Under the pieces are notes generated by a model that saw nothing but the letters and a program-made list of their open reading frames with translations, ran no database searches and was not told the DNA's origin. DNA of 64,000 bases from Bacillus chungangensis (GTDB lineage: Bacteria; Bacillota; Bacilli; Bacillales; Bacillaceae_C), in the NCBI RefSeq assembly GCF_030812995.1, contig NZ_JAUSTT010000023.1, forward strand, positions 1 to 64,000, written 5' to 3'. Made by a program: the position numbers and the translations under genes. How positions within the stretch are numbered: the stretch's first letter is position 1; every line of letters begins with the position of its first letter. Shown here piece after piece: positions 53,217 through 64,000 of this stretch.

Positions 53217-53221
53217 TCCAC

Positions 53222-53327
53222 TTGACTTCTTTTATTTAGATGGGTAGTATTTTATTTGGGCTCCTTAAAAAGAACGAAATTACCGAGCGCTCCCTTACCA
53301 TTGTTGTAAGTGGGGCGTTTTATTTTT
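53222..53327 (+). promoter_or_regulatory. pyrG promoter and CTP-sensing attenuator leader
   Basis: TTGACT (53,222-53,227), 17 bases, TAGTAT (53,245-53,250), then after 7 bases the start GGGCTCC at 53,258. The leader ends in a terminator, CGCTCCCTTAC paired with GTAAG-T-GGGGCG (one bulge) and TTTTATTTTTT. In B. subtilis pyrG, low CTP causes extra Gs to be added at a GGGC start, and the G-run pairs with the CUCCC of the terminator arm to prevent termination. All parts are present here, including CTCCC. However the pyrG start lies ~590 bases further on, behind inserted repeats. Confidence 0.85.
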
Positions 53328-53572
53328 TATCCCACATCTAACAGGCAGTAAGCCCCCCACCTTAGGGAGTAAGAGGAATCAGAAGCGCTAGGTGGGGGAT
53401 AACTGAAAGTCAAATGTCCGATTGGTTCGGGCCTACAGGATAAGGAAAGCTTCTTGAATCAACATCGCACGAAGAAAAAGCGGTTTCCTTTTTCGAGGAC
53501 GTCGTGCTTTTAGCTTGAGATCCTTTGTATGGGGGATAAGAGAAACCCCCACTCATGGAAGTTTCACTTTAT
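53326..53572 (+). repeat. Dispersed hairpin repeat, copy I, inside the pyrG leader
   Basis: One internal unit, both hairpins, TTTAT ends. It begins within the T-tract of the pyrG attenuator. Confidence 0.85.
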
Positions 53573-53843
53573 CCCATATCCACCAATACTAGGGATGGGA
53601 AGTGAGAAGTGATTGGGAAGCAAGTTCCTTTCTCATCTCTCACTTCTATTTCGTTTTTGTCCGATTGGTTCGTACCGAAATGGAAAGTGTTTGAATCGTC
53701 ATTGTACATTTTTCGAGGACTCAGATCACATGTGTTGCAATAGGAAAGGACTGCTTCGACAGCGGGACCTTGCGAAGAAAGTTTTTTCTTTTGAGATCCT
53801 CTTCTGGGGAGAAATCCCAATGAGTGAAGTATCACTTTATCCG
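53573..53843 (+). repeat. Degenerate relative of the dispersed repeat, next to copy I
   Basis: Shares TGTCCGATTGGTTCG, a TTTTTCGAGGACT unit remnant, CAATAGGAAAGGACTGCTTCG, and an end GAAGTATCACTTTATCC. The left hairpin is replaced by a GGGAAGTGAGAAG/CTCTCACTTC stem. Older insertion of the same or a related family. Confidence 0.65.
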
Positions 53844-53889
53844 GAAAACTATGGGTAGTACAAATGTTGTTCTGCAAGAATGGATGTAA

Positions 53890-55546
<1,657 letters not shown>

Positions 55547-55562
55547 TCTGTTAATACCGTTT

Positions 55563-55720
55563 TTTATCCCACATCTAACTGGCAGTAAGACCCCCATCTC
55601 GGGGAGTTAGAGTATCAAGAAGTCTAGGTGGGGGTTAACTGCCAGTAAATGTCCGATTGGTTCAACTAGCCATCAGTGGGGGATGAGAGAAAACCCCCAC
55701 TGATGGAAGTTTCACTTTAT
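55563..55720 (+). repeat. Dispersed hairpin repeat, copy J (minimal form)
   Basis: Both terminal hairpins, no internal unit. Its right TTTAT overlaps the stop codon of the ywjG homologue on the minus strand. Confidence 0.85.
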
Positions 55721-56241
55721 CTAGCATAGTCAACTAAAATATCATCGAGACTAAGTTTGAGACAGTGATATAGATAAAGTGCTACTAACGCATTTGGGAA
55801 ACAAAAACGTTCACCGTTTTCTCCCGGCAGCACCCCTTTTGTTAAACCGAGATTTAAATGTACATCTGCTAAGTCAGTTAAGTTAGCTTCTTCTGAAGTG
55901 ATATGTGTAGAAATAGCAGTAAAAGGAATCTGCTTTTCCAGAAGTGCTTCACCCAACATGACTGCCTCACTGTCATGAGAATATCGGGTAATGAGAAGAA
56001 GTCGATCTGTAGTAGAAAGTGATATCAAGTCTGTAAAAGGCTTTGCTTTCTTTAGCGGCTCTATTCCTTCCAACGCTTCGAACATAACAGCTTCCATCTC
56101 GTGAAATCCCTTTATGTATATTGTACCCTCTCCAACAATCGCTTGGGCTAGTAATCGCGCACCATCTTCAATCATTTCCTCATTGATTTTTTGGCATTGC
56201 TGAAATCTTCCAGTTAACTGAGTTGTAAACATTTTTAACAT
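55717..56241 (-). CDS. ywjG: YwjG family protein (DUF2529)
   Basis: 174 residues matching YwjG (FTTQLTGRFQQCQKINEEMI; GEGTIYIKGFHEMEAVMFEA; LADVHLNLGLTKGVLPGENG). It has a SIS-like look but no assigned function. It lies between pyrG and spo0F and is divergent from spo0F, as in B. subtilis. The stop TAA coincides with the end of repeat copy J. Confidence 0.88.
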   Translation of the reverse strand: MLKMFTTQLTGRFQQCQKINEEMIEDGARLLAQAIVGEGTIYIKGFHEMEAVMFEALEGIEPLKKAKPFTDLISLSTTDRLLLITRYSHDSEAVMLGEALLEKQIPFTAISTHITSEEANLTDLADVHLNLGLTKGVLPGENGERFCFPNALVALYLYHCLKLSLDDILVDYAR

Positions 56242-56585
56242 AAAAACGCTCCTTTTGTCATGCGTGTCAATAAATAATTGGCTATTAAACAGTCAGAATA
56301 GTAAGAAGCTTATACATGAGCAGCTATTTTTTCTTGTTCAGTGCGAGTTGTGCGATGGATGTCATGGATAACGACAGTTCCGATCATCAATTGCACTTCT
56401 CTAATATATTACGATAATAAATAAAAAAGCGCTATTTCTTGTCTCCCATTAAATAAAAATTTTGTAATTAGCAGGAGAATGTAGGGCAGTTCTCGAAGTA
56501 TACTTGCGGGGAGAAGTGTTAAGGAGAATCGTTTTGGAAGAAAACATCGAATCTTTGAACAAAATAGAAAAAAGAGGTGGATGAG
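56242..56585. other. Divergent region ywjG/spo0F
   Basis: No ORF. In B. subtilis spo0F is transcribed from a sigma-H promoter with Spo0A boxes. I see a TTCTCGAAG and an ATCGAAT but no exact TGTCGAA box, so I make no site call. Confidence 0.35.
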
Positions 56586-56945
56586 ATGAATAAGAAAATA
56601 CTGATTGTGGATGATCAATTCGGCATTCGCATTTTGCTGAATGAAGTCCTGCAAAAAGAGGGCTACAACATTTTCCAAGCGGCAAACGGAATACAGGCGC
56701 AAGAAATTGCAAAGAAACATTCTCCAGATCTCGTCTTATTAGATATGAAAATTCCAGGAATGGATGGTATTGAAATTTTAAAACGCATAAAGAAAATTGA
56801 ACCAGATATACGAGTCATTATTATGACTGCATATGGTGAGCTTGATATGATACAAGAAGCGAAGGAATTAGGAGCACTTGCCCATTTTGCCAAACCTTTT
56901 GACATCAGTGATATCCGCCAGGCTGTTAAACAATATATTTCCTAA
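56586..56945 (+). CDS. spo0F: Sporulation phosphorelay response regulator Spo0F
   Basis: 119 residues, a lone receiver domain: [20 protein letters not shown], phosphorylated aspartate in [22 protein letters not shown] and [15 protein letters not shown]. It passes phosphate from sporulation kinases to Spo0B. ATG 56586 follows AAGAGGTGG. Position upstream of fbaA is conserved. Confidence 0.95.
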   Translation: MNKKILIVDDQFGIRILLNEVLQKEGYNIFQAANGIQAQEIAKKHSPDLVLLDMKIPGMDGIEILKRIKKIEPDIRVIIMTAYGELDMIQEAKELGALAHFAKPFDISDIRQAVKQYIS

Positions 56946-57886
56946 AGTTTATAGGATTGTTAGCAGTGGATTACTTCATCATTAATTCATCAACCTGCCG
57001 ATATATTCAAAAAACAGCTTCTATGAAAAGGATTTAATCAGATAGTAAGCGTTTATCTGATTTTCCTATATTCAGTTTGTTCACTTATTGACTAGTCGGA
57101 TGGGGAGTATTTCTCCCCACAGTATTGTATTGACTCAAAAACGTACTGATAGGATTTTTTGATGAACCATTTAGTAACCGCCTCTACATCATATGTTATT
57201 ATTTAGAAACAATTGGCAGATTCTAATCCTACAGAATCCAACCTCTTATTTATATTCATCATTCATTTTTTTCGTAATTGCACCTCTGCCTTTGATCAAA
57301 ATGCCAGTAAACCGGACTTCGTCTAAAGCCTATTCATTACATCTCACATTTCAATGACAATAAGCCTTCTACTTTATGATTCAAAGTAATAAAAGCAGCT
57401 TTGATGGGGATAATTTTTGGGACTATCAGAGCTTCTTGTAACAGGATCGCAAGAGAAAAAAGTGATTTTTTTGAGAACAACTTTGTTTGTACCTTGGAAT
57501 CCTCTTAATGGAAGATGAGGGGAAAACTCCATGAATAGCAGTTTCATTTAATCGTTAAAAAAGCAAACAATACTCCGTTAAGCGCAATAATTAAAAAATA
57601 TTTTTCAAAAAATATGTATGTTTGATGGTAATCATACGGTTGTTTTGGTATTATACAAATGATAAAACGAAATTGTGCTTTCATGCACAACCTTTCAATT
57701 AGCATTATTTTTCCATGTTTTTTTGCCTAATGACAATGTCCTGATATTAGATAATAAGGATGTCGCCGTTTAGCAAAAAGTAAAGCAGTTTGATGAAAAG
57801 ATAGAAAAAAAGATTCAATTCCATTTTAGATGGAATGCACCACAATTTGAAATGACATCTAGATAGAATCAAAGGAGGAAAAAAAC
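56946..57886. other. Long gap with an eroded repeat copy
   Basis: 940 bases without a supported gene. At ~57,405-57,554 the text GGGGATAATTTTTGGGAC, GAGCTTCTTGTAACAGGATCG, AAAAAAGTGATTTTTTTGAG, GATGAGGGGAAAACTCC and GCAGTTTCATTTAAT follows the repeat family in order, with many mutations and the left hairpin lost. Elsewhere I see nothing; the fbaA promoter is not clear. Confidence 0.5.
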
Positions 57887-58750
57887 ATGCCATTAGTTTC
57901 AATGACAGAAATGCTGCAAAAAGCGAAAAATGAAGGATATGCTGTTGGTCAGTTTAATTTAAATAACCTAGAATTTACGCAAGCAATTTTGCAAGCGGCA
58001 GAGGAAGAAAAATCACCAGTAATTCTTGGTGTATCTGAAGGAGCTGCACGTTATATGGGCGGCTTTAAATTTACTGTCAAGATGGTGGAAGCATTAATAG
58101 AAGAATACAATGTGACAGTTCCAGTAGCGATTCATCTTGATCATGGTTCAAGCTTTGTTAAATGTGCAGAAGCTATCCATGCTGGCTTTACGTCTGTAAT
58201 GATTGATGGCTCCCATCTTCCACTGGAAGAGAATATAGCTTTAACAAAAAAAGTTGTAGAACTTGCTCATATTCATGGCGTTTCTGTTGAAGCAGAACTT
58301 GGCCGAATTGGTGGTCAAGAAGATGATTTGGTCGTTGAAGATGCGGAAGCAGCTTATGCAATACCAGCTGAATGTGATCAATTGGTACGCGAAACTGGTG
58401 TTGACTGCTTTGCACCAGCATTAGGTTCTGTTCATGGCCCTTATAAAGGAGAGCCGAACCTAGGATTTGATCGAATGGAAGAAGTTATGAAATTAACTGG
58501 TGTTCCCCTTGTTTTACATGGTGGAACAGGAATTCCAACAAAGGATATTCAAAGAGCTATTTCTTTAGGAACTGCTAAAATAAATGTGAATACAGAGAAT
58601 CAAATAGCTTCCGCTAAAAGAGTTCGTGAAGTCTTAGCGGAAAGTCCTGACGTATATGATCCACGTAAATATTTAGGACCAGCTCGGGAAGCGATCAAGG
58701 AAACAGTAATAGGTAAAATGCGTGAATTTGGCTCTTCTCAAAAGGCCTAA
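57887..58750 (+). CDS. fbaA: Class II fructose-bisphosphate aldolase
   Basis: 287 residues. Zinc ligands and active site: [61 protein letters not shown] and LHGGTGIP. Central glycolysis/gluconeogenesis. AAAGGAGG ribosome site before ATG 57887. Followed by a terminator, then tal. Confidence 0.96.
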   Translation: MPLVSMTEMLQKAKNEGYAVGQFNLNNLEFTQAILQAAEEEKSPVILGVSEGAARYMGGFKFTVKMVEALIEEYNVTVPVAIHLDHGSSFVKCAEAIHAGFTSVMIDGSHLPLEENIALTKKVVELAHIHGVSVEAELGRIGGQEDDLVVEDAEAAYAIPAECDQLVRETGVDCFAPALGSVHGPYKGEPNLGFDRMEEVMKLTGVPLVLHGGTGIPTKDIQRAISLGTAKINVNTENQIASAKRVREVLAESPDVYDPRKYLGPAREAIKETVIGKMREFGSSQKA

Positions 58751-58805
58751 TCTTGTCGCTCTAAGCTTTGACTCTTATCTTCTTTAGAGGAGAACGAAAT
58801 GTTTC

Positions 58806-58841
58806 AAAACCGCCTGTCCAAATGAAGGCGGTTTTGGTTCA
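58806..58841 (+). terminator. Terminator of fbaA
   Basis: AAAACCGCCT pairs with AGGCGGTTTT around a 10-base loop, T-rich tail. Confidence 0.9.
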
Positions 58842-58913
58842 TTTTTCAAGTGAACGCTTAAATATACTTTTTACTTTTTTTAAAAATAACATTTTAGAGG
58901 AGACAGAAAAAAC

Positions 58914-59558
58914 ATGAAATTTTTTATTGATACAGCTAATCTTGAGGAAATAAAAAATGCAGCTGAACTAGGTATACTATCTGGTGTAACAACAAACCCT
59001 TCTCTTGTGGCAAAAGAAAAAAACATTACCTTCCATGATCGCTTAAAAGAAATTACAAGCATTATACCAGGATCTGTAAGTGCAGAAGTAATTGCTACTG
59101 ATGTAGAAGGAATGGTGAAAGAAGGCCGCGAGCTTGCAAAGATTGCTCCCAACATTACTATTAAGGTTCCGATGACGCCAGATGGATTGAAAGCAGTTCA
59201 CCTTTTTTCTAAAGAGGGAATTAAAACGAATGTGACGCTTGTATTCAGTGCTAATCAAGCATTGCTGGCAGCACGTGCTGGCGCGACTTACGTTTCCCCA
59301 TTTTTAGGAAGATTAGACGATATTGGGCATAATGGAATGGAGTTAATAGCTAAGATCACAGATATCTTCACTATTCATGACATCGATACCGAGATTATTG
59401 CGGCATCAATCCGTCATCCTCAGCATGTAACAGAGGCAGCATTAAATGGAGCGCATATTGCAACGATTCCTTATAAGGTAATCATGCAGTTATTCCATCA
59501 TCCACTAACAGATAAAGGAATCGAAGCATTTTTAAACGATTGGCAAAATCGGAAATAA
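58914..59558 (+). CDS. tal: Transaldolase, short (TalC-like) type
   Basis: 214 residues. [32 protein letters not shown], the Schiff-base lysine in [32 protein letters not shown] and SPFLGRLDD. The length fits the short transaldolase/fructose-6-phosphate aldolase group (YwjH). AGAGGAG ribosome site. Confidence 0.93.
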   Translation: MKFFIDTANLEEIKNAAELGILSGVTTNPSLVAKEKNITFHDRLKEITSIIPGSVSAEVIATDVEGMVKEGRELAKIAPNITIKVPMTPDGLKAVHLFSKEGIKTNVTLVFSANQALLAARAGATYVSPFLGRLDDIGHNGMELIAKITDIFTIHDIDTEIIAASIRHPQHVTEAALNGAHIATIPYKVIMQLFHHPLTDKGIEAFLNDWQNRK

Positions 59559-60236
59559 TCCTAATATGCGTACAAAGGATACATGAATACTCCCCTTTTT
59601 TAACAGAATAGGAAGAAGCATTTGAAGCATAGGGTGCAGCTGATCTGATATGCTTTATATAGCGTGTTTTCAGATAATATGGAAAATGATAGAAGACATG
59701 CTATAAGTAAGTGGAATAGTATGATGATTTTTTCATCTAAAGGGTTGAGCCCCGCCTCAAAAGCTTAGATCTTCGCTGCCAAGCGGGGACAATCCGCATC
59801 TGCTTCCTCTTTTTTAAGTACAGCCTAACGTGTTCACTTGTACAATTTTGCAATTGAGATTTCGCAGCGTTTAATAAATGCTCCTATTCTTTAGAGGGAT
59901 AAATACTTAGCAATCATCAAACTAGCGGTATGGAGTGTTATGATATCGGCTTCTTGTAGGAAAAGGATTATTCTCTATTTTCGTTCGCTTGATGTCCATG
60001 GATGAATGCCCTTCCGCTGATGAAGGTTTTTTCTAATGTAAGAGTAAACAATAGGGCGACACGTTCTTTTGCTACCTCTTTTTAGCTTAACGAAATGAAA
60101 ATATACGCAAAGATCGATATTGCCAATCAGGTAGTACATGTTCATTAAAAAATTGTATATACTATAATTATGGAAAATACTACTAACAACATGATACTGG
60201 AAAGAAAAGATGGATCAGTAAGGAAGGGAGTCTAAC
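59559..60236. other. Gap between tal and murZ
   Basis: No gene. A CCCCGC (59,750) / GCGGGG (59,783) stem with AGCTTAGATCTTCGC in its loop and a CTTCTTGTAGG further on weakly recall the dispersed repeat; too eroded to be sure. Confidence 0.35.
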
Positions 60237-61523
60237 ATGGAAAAGCTTAAAATCGCAGGCGGACGGCCACTAAAAGGTACTATTAAAGTAAGCGGAGCTA
60301 AGAATAGTGCAGTCGCATTAATTCCAGCTACGATTTTAGCGGAGTCTCCTGTGACAATTGAAGGTCTTCCTGAGATATCTGATGTTGAAACATTAAAAGC
60401 GCTATTAGAAGAGATCGGTGGGACAGTTCATTTTGAAAATGGAGAAATGATGGTTGATCCAAGCAGCATGGTTTCCATGCCGCTCCCAAATGGACGAGTA
60501 AAAAAATTACGTGCTTCTTACTATTTAATGGGAGCAATGCTTGGCCGATTTAAAAAAGCGGTAATAGGACTGCCAGGAGGCTGTAATTTAGGACCAAGAC
60601 CAATTGATCAGCATATAAAGGGTTTCGAGGCGCTCGGTGCAAAAGTGACAAATGAGCGTGGAGCCATTTATCTTCGTGCTGACGAACTTATTGGAGCCCG
60701 CATTTATTTAGATGTGGTGAGTGTCGGCGCAACAATTAACATTATGCTTGCAGCTGTACGAGCAAAAGGCAAAACAATTATAGAAAATGCAGCGAAAGAA
60801 CCAGAGATCATTGATGTTGCAACACTTCTGACGAATATGGGAGCAAAGATTAAAGGTGCTGGAACGGACGTTATCCGAATTGAAGGTGTAGAACATTTAA
60901 GTGGCTGCCGCCATACAATTATTCCTGATCGTATTGAAGCAGGAACATTCATGATTTTAGGCGCAGCTGTCGGAGAGGGCGTCCTCATTGACAACGTCAT
61001 TCCCCTTCATTTAGAATCATTGATTGCAAAGCTTCGCGAAATGGGAGTGCCAATAGAAATAGGAGACGAGCACATTTTTATTGGTTCTTCGAAAAACTTA
61101 AAGGCAGTTGACATTAAAACGCTTGTCTACCCAGGATTTCCAACTGATTTACAGCAGCCATTCACCATTTTGCTGACTAAAGCAAATGGTTCATCCGTTG
61201 TAACTGATACGATTTATTCTGCCCGTTTTAAGCATATCGATGAGCTTAGAAGAATGAATGCGAATATTAAAGTGGAAGGACGTTCTGCCATTATTGAAGG
61301 CCCTTCTACATTGCAGGGGGCAAAAGTAAAGGCAACCGACCTGCGAGCAGGTTCTGCATTATTTATTGCTGGCCTAATGGCAGAAGGAATTACGGAAATT
61401 ACAGGTTTGGACCATATTGATAGAGGTTATAGCAAGCTTGTCGAAAAACTAACAGGACTAGGCGCTAATGTTTGGAGAGAAAATTTATCGGATCATGAGA
61501 TTCAACAACTGAAAAGTTCATAG
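60237..61523 (+). CDS. murZ: UDP-N-acetylglucosamine 1-carboxyvinyltransferase
   Basis: 428 residues. [20 protein letters not shown] at the start, [18 protein letters not shown], the reactive-cysteine loop [16 protein letters not shown], and [17 protein letters not shown]. It is the first committed step of peptidoglycan synthesis. Position between tal and glpX identifies it as the second MurA of Bacillus (MurZ/MurAB). Confidence 0.95.
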   Translation: MEKLKIAGGRPLKGTIKVSGAKNSAVALIPATILAESPVTIEGLPEISDVETLKALLEEIGGTVHFENGEMMVDPSSMVSMPLPNGRVKKLRASYYLMGAMLGRFKKAVIGLPGGCNLGPRPIDQHIKGFEALGAKVTNERGAIYLRADELIGARIYLDVVSVGATINIMLAAVRAKGKTIIENAAKEPEIIDVATLLTNMGAKIKGAGTDVIRIEGVEHLSGCRHTIIPDRIEAGTFMILGAAVGEGVLIDNVIPLHLESLIAKLREMGVPIEIGDEHIFIGSSKNLKAVDIKTLVYPGFPTDLQQPFTILLTKANGSSVVTDTIYSARFKHIDELRRMNANIKVEGRSAIIEGPSTLQGAKVKATDLRAGSALFIAGLMAEGITEITGLDHIDRGYSKLVEKLTGLGANVWRENLSDHEIQQLKSS

Positions 61524-61654
61524 TTATCCGCTTATCAATAAATAGGAGTATTATTCACCATTTCATACGAAATGTGTTACAATATTATGCATAAATATGC
61601 TATGAACCAAGCACACTTTTCCGATAAAGGACATATTTAGGGGGAAAACAACAA

Positions 61655-62620
61655 ATGGAAAGAAGTTTGTCAATGGAGCTTGTTCGTGTAACAGAAGCTG
61701 CAGCACTCTCATCTGCACGCTGGATGGGCCGCGGAAAAAAAGAAGAAGCAGATGATGCTGCCACTACTGCTATGCGAAACGTTTTTGACACAATCCCAAT
61801 GAAAGGAACAGTCGTCATTGGAGAAGGAGAACTCGATGAAGCGCCTATGCTTTACATTGGCGAGAAACTGGGGACTGGATATGGTCCCGGAGTCGATGTA
61901 GCTGTAGATCCACTTGAAGGTACTAATATCGTTGCATCTGGAAGCTGGAACGCATTATCTGTAGTAGCAGTAGCTGATCATGGAAATTTACTTCATGCAC
62001 CTGATATGTACATGGAAAAAATCGCTGTCGGCCCTGAAGTAATAGGAAAAATAGATATAAATGCTCCTGTTATAGATAACTTAAGGGCAGTAGCTGCTGC
62101 CAAAAACAAAGATATTGAAGATGTTGTTGCCACTGTTTTAGATCGTCCCCGTCACGATCATATTATTGCTCAGCTCCGCGAAGCTGGGGCGCGCATTAAG
62201 TTAATTGGCGATGGCGATGTAGCGGCGGCAATTAATACTGCTTTTGATAATACTGGCGTCGATATTTTGTTTGGTATTGGCGGTGCTCCAGAGGGAGTAC
62301 TTTCAGCTGTAGCATTAAAGTGTCTTGGCGGAGAAATTCAAGGCAAGTTAAAGCCTCAAAATAATGAGGAAATAGAAAGATGTAAAAAAATGGGCATTGA
62401 TGTGAATAAAGTATTGCGTATGGAAGATCTTGTTCGTGGAGACGATGCCATATTTGCAGCAACTGGTGTTACAGACGGCGAGCTATTGCGCGGCGTTCAA
62501 TTTAAAGGAAGCTACGGCTCCACTCAGTCTGTCGTGATGAGGGCAAAATCTGGGACTGTACGTTTTGTAGACGGAAGGCATAGTTTAAAGAAAAAGCCAA
62601 ACCTTGTAATGGAGCCATAG
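61655..62620 (+). CDS. glpX: Class II fructose-1,6-bisphosphatase GlpX
   Basis: 321 residues. [52 protein letters not shown] (metal-binding DPxEGT) and [20 protein letters not shown]. Gluconeogenic phosphatase. The order murZ-glpX-rho is that of Bacillus. An AGGGGGAA ribosome site precedes ATG 61655. Confidence 0.94.
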   Translation: MERSLSMELVRVTEAAALSSARWMGRGKKEEADDAATTAMRNVFDTIPMKGTVVIGEGELDEAPMLYIGEKLGTGYGPGVDVAVDPLEGTNIVASGSWNALSVVAVADHGNLLHAPDMYMEKIAVGPEVIGKIDINAPVIDNLRAVAAAKNKDIEDVVATVLDRPRHDHIIAQLREAGARIKLIGDGDVAAAINTAFDNTGVDILFGIGGAPEGVLSAVALKCLGGEIQGKLKPQNNEEIERCKKMGIDVNKVLRMEDLVRGDDAIFAATGVTDGELLRGVQFKGSYGSTQSVVMRAKSGTVRFVDGRHSLKKKPNLVMEP

Positions 62621-62643
62621 AATATTTTCTGTCAATGAAGTGT

Positions 62644-62685
62644 CTCCCACATGAAAATGATTGGTTCATCATTTTCATGTGGGAG
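62644..62685. terminator. Perfect 17-bp hairpin after glpX
   Basis: CTCCCACATGAAAATGA and TCATTTTCATGTGGGAG flank an 8-base loop. There is no T-tract, so it may instead be an attenuator or a relic of an IS end (compare CTCCCAC...GTGGGAG of the nearby element). Confidence 0.5.
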
Positions 62686-62804
62686 CTCCTCAAGAAAAGA
62701 TAGTTTCACGTATATCATCTATTTCTTAAGAATACGGTTTCGGAAAAGGGATACAAAGCCCCTGTCGATAAAAATTTTCACTTTTTAACTGGGCTTCCGA
62801 AAAG

Positions 62805-63015
62805 AATTCTCCCACTTCTAAATGGGGAAGGGCTTAGCCCAATGAAAGTGGGAGATGAATTTTCGGTTAGCCTTAAGCCAAAATATTGTATTTTCTCTAG
62901 GGGCAGGGACTGCCCTTATAGCTTGGTAAATATAGATAGCTAACAAAAGTATCTAGTTCCCAAGAAGCTCCCACTTCAATCAGACCGCAAAGTCGATAAG
63001 TGGTGAGTAGTTCAC
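62805..63015 (+). mobile_element. Short non-autonomous IS200/IS605 derivative
   Basis: About 210 bp made only of a left end (hairpin CTCCCACTT ... AAAGTGGGAG, then GATGAATTTTCGGTTAGCC) joined to a right end nearly identical to that at 185-319 (GGGCAG-GGA-CTGCCC hairpin; CTCCCACTT ... GTGGTGAGTAGTTCAC). No tnpA or tnpB remains. It could be mobilised by a transposase elsewhere. Confidence 0.8.
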
Positions 63016-63585
63016 TAACTAATTTACCTCCCCAATTTTTATCAAACGATCTTTTGCGGGCCAGCCCCGATGATATGGCAGGACTTTAGCCATTTGAATC
63101 GATATGAAACATAGGTTAAATAAGTTCTTTATTTGTAAGAATATATGTGGTTAAATATAAAAATAATGTGAAGAAAAGAATAAAAAACGTATTGTCTTAT
63201 GAAACGCTGTGAGAGGACACAGAAAGTCAATCAGTCTTGATTCTCAAGTAAACATCTTACTAAGAATCATTTCTTACCTTCCATGATCATCCCTTATACC
63301 TTCTTGCTTCTTTTAGAGGTTGTTCAACAAGCCGCTGAAAATCAATGTTTGATGCCTGAAAAATAATGATTAAGTGCAATTATGTACACAATTCTCCCGT
63401 TTTTCATGAATGGCCAATGTATTTAATTCAGCTAATTTTCGAACACATTCCTTTAGGCAAACAAGCTCAAAAAATGATCCTGACCGATAAAAAAGCAAAT
63501 AATGGGTAGAATGGTATCATCCTCTTTAAAAAAATACAGTCATCATAAAAATCGAATATCGAAAAAACTAAAGTGTGGTGTAGAA
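63016..63585. other. Gap before rho
   Basis: 570 bases, AT-rich, with no ORF or recognisable structure seen. Confidence 0.4.
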
Positions 63586-64000
63586 ATGGCAGATTTAACA
63601 ATTTCAAGTCTTGAAAATATGAAACTAAAAGAGCTTTATGAGTTGGCGAAAGCTTATAAAATCTCTTATTACAGCAAACTGACAAAAAAAGAGCTCATTT
63701 TTGCGATTTTAAAGGCTAGAGCAGAGCAAGAAGGCTACTTTTTTATGCAAGGGGTCTTGGAAATTATCCAATCGGAAGGCTTTGGATTCCTAAGACCGAT
63801 TAACTATACGGCAAGTTCAGAAGATATTTATATATCGGCATCACAAATCAGGCGTTTTGATTTGCGAAACGGAGATAAAGTCTCAGGTAAAGTGAGGCCT
63901 CCAAAGGAAAACGAACGTTATTTTGGGCTTCTCCATGTAGAAGCAGTGAATGGCGATGATCCTGAATCTGCTAAAGAACGGGTTCACTTCCCTGGCTTAA
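63586..64000 (+). CDS. rho: Transcription termination factor Rho (N-terminal part, cut by window edge)
   Basis: 138 codons in an open frame to the window end. ADLTISSLENMKLKELYELA and KELIFAILKARAEQEG are the Rho N-terminal helical domain; GVLEIIQSEGFGFLRPINY, SEDIYISASQIRRFDLRNGD and GKVRPPKENERYFGLLHVEA are the RNA-binding cold-shock-like domain. The ATPase domain lies beyond the window. Order murZ-glpX-rho supports the call. Confidence 0.95.
   Translation, partial: MADLTISSLENMKLKELYELAKAYKISYYSKLTKKELIFAILKARAEQEGYFFMQGVLEIIQSEGFGFLRPINYTASSEDIYISASQIRRFDLRNGDKVSGKVRPPKENERYFGLLHVEAVNGDDPESAKERVHFPGL

Noticed and set aside
52931-53221. Serine-rich 96-codon frame on the minus strand
   Set aside because: It is the antisense of the Asp/Glu-rich tail of rpoE (GAA/GAT codons read as TTC/ATC and TCT).

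Overview
The window is a stretch of chromosome from an endospore-forming, low-GC member of the Bacillaceae. Apart from the first ~11 kb it follows the Bacillus subtilis gene order running from the ung/ywdI/gerQ/cwlJ region to rho: ung, ywdI, ywdK, gerQ, cwlJ, hemQ, pta, lipL, rsfA, ywfO, ywgA, ywhB, ywhC, ywhD, pbpG, speE, speB, ywiB, argS, cls, (queF, btuFCD), fadF with a beta-oxidation operon, rpoE, pyrG, ywjG, spo0F, fbaA, tal, murZ, glpX, rho. GerQ, CwlJ, RsfA and Spo0F show that the organism sporulates.

Region 1 (1-10,996) is accessory and AT-rich. It begins with the eroded right end of an IS200/IS605-type element and a MerR-like DNA-binding protein. It then carries a biosynthetic cluster: a 38-codon ORF coupled to an XRE-TPR (RNPP-type) regulator, a GTP cyclohydrolase II (RibA-like), a WD40 protein, a fused RibD-type deaminase/reductase, an 18-codon ORF, a second WD40 protein, a formylglycine-generating-enzyme-fold protein and an MFS exporter. 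The combination RibA-like + RibD-like + WD40 + FGE-like matches, from memory, the toxB/toxE/toxC/toxD set for the azapteridine toxoflavin in Burkholderia and Pseudomonas. Here it lacks the ToxA methyltransferase and has different control and export genes. No other riboflavin genes are present, so it is unlikely to be a riboflavin operon.

Region 2 (11.0-36 kb) holds a molybdopterin block (mobA, moaE, moaD, moeB-like) and the conserved housekeeping and sporulation genes. It also has a promoter with a near-consensus Fur box driving a short C-rich non-coding transcript that looks like the iron-sparing sRNA FsrA, and an IS200/IS605 element whose tnpA and tnpB are both frameshifted.

Region 3 (36-42.5 kb) holds cls, then queF under a preQ1-I riboswitch. 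queF is interrupted by a 266-nt group I intron exactly after the codon of its catalytic cysteine. A cobalamin importer with a CbiZ-fused ATPase follows.

Region 4 (42.5-64 kb) holds the fatty-acid oxidation genes with a TetR regulator and candidate operators, then rpoE. The pyrG leader has the classical GGGC start site and terminator, now separated from pyrG by inserted repeats. The glycolysis, cell wall and rho genes close the window; rho runs off the edge.

A dispersed repeat runs through the whole window. There are ten recognisable copies (158-341 bp, built from two terminal hairpins and 0, 1 or 2 internal ~86-bp units, bounded by TTTAT on both sides) plus several eroded relics. Copies sit in intergenic gaps, often touching a stop codon.
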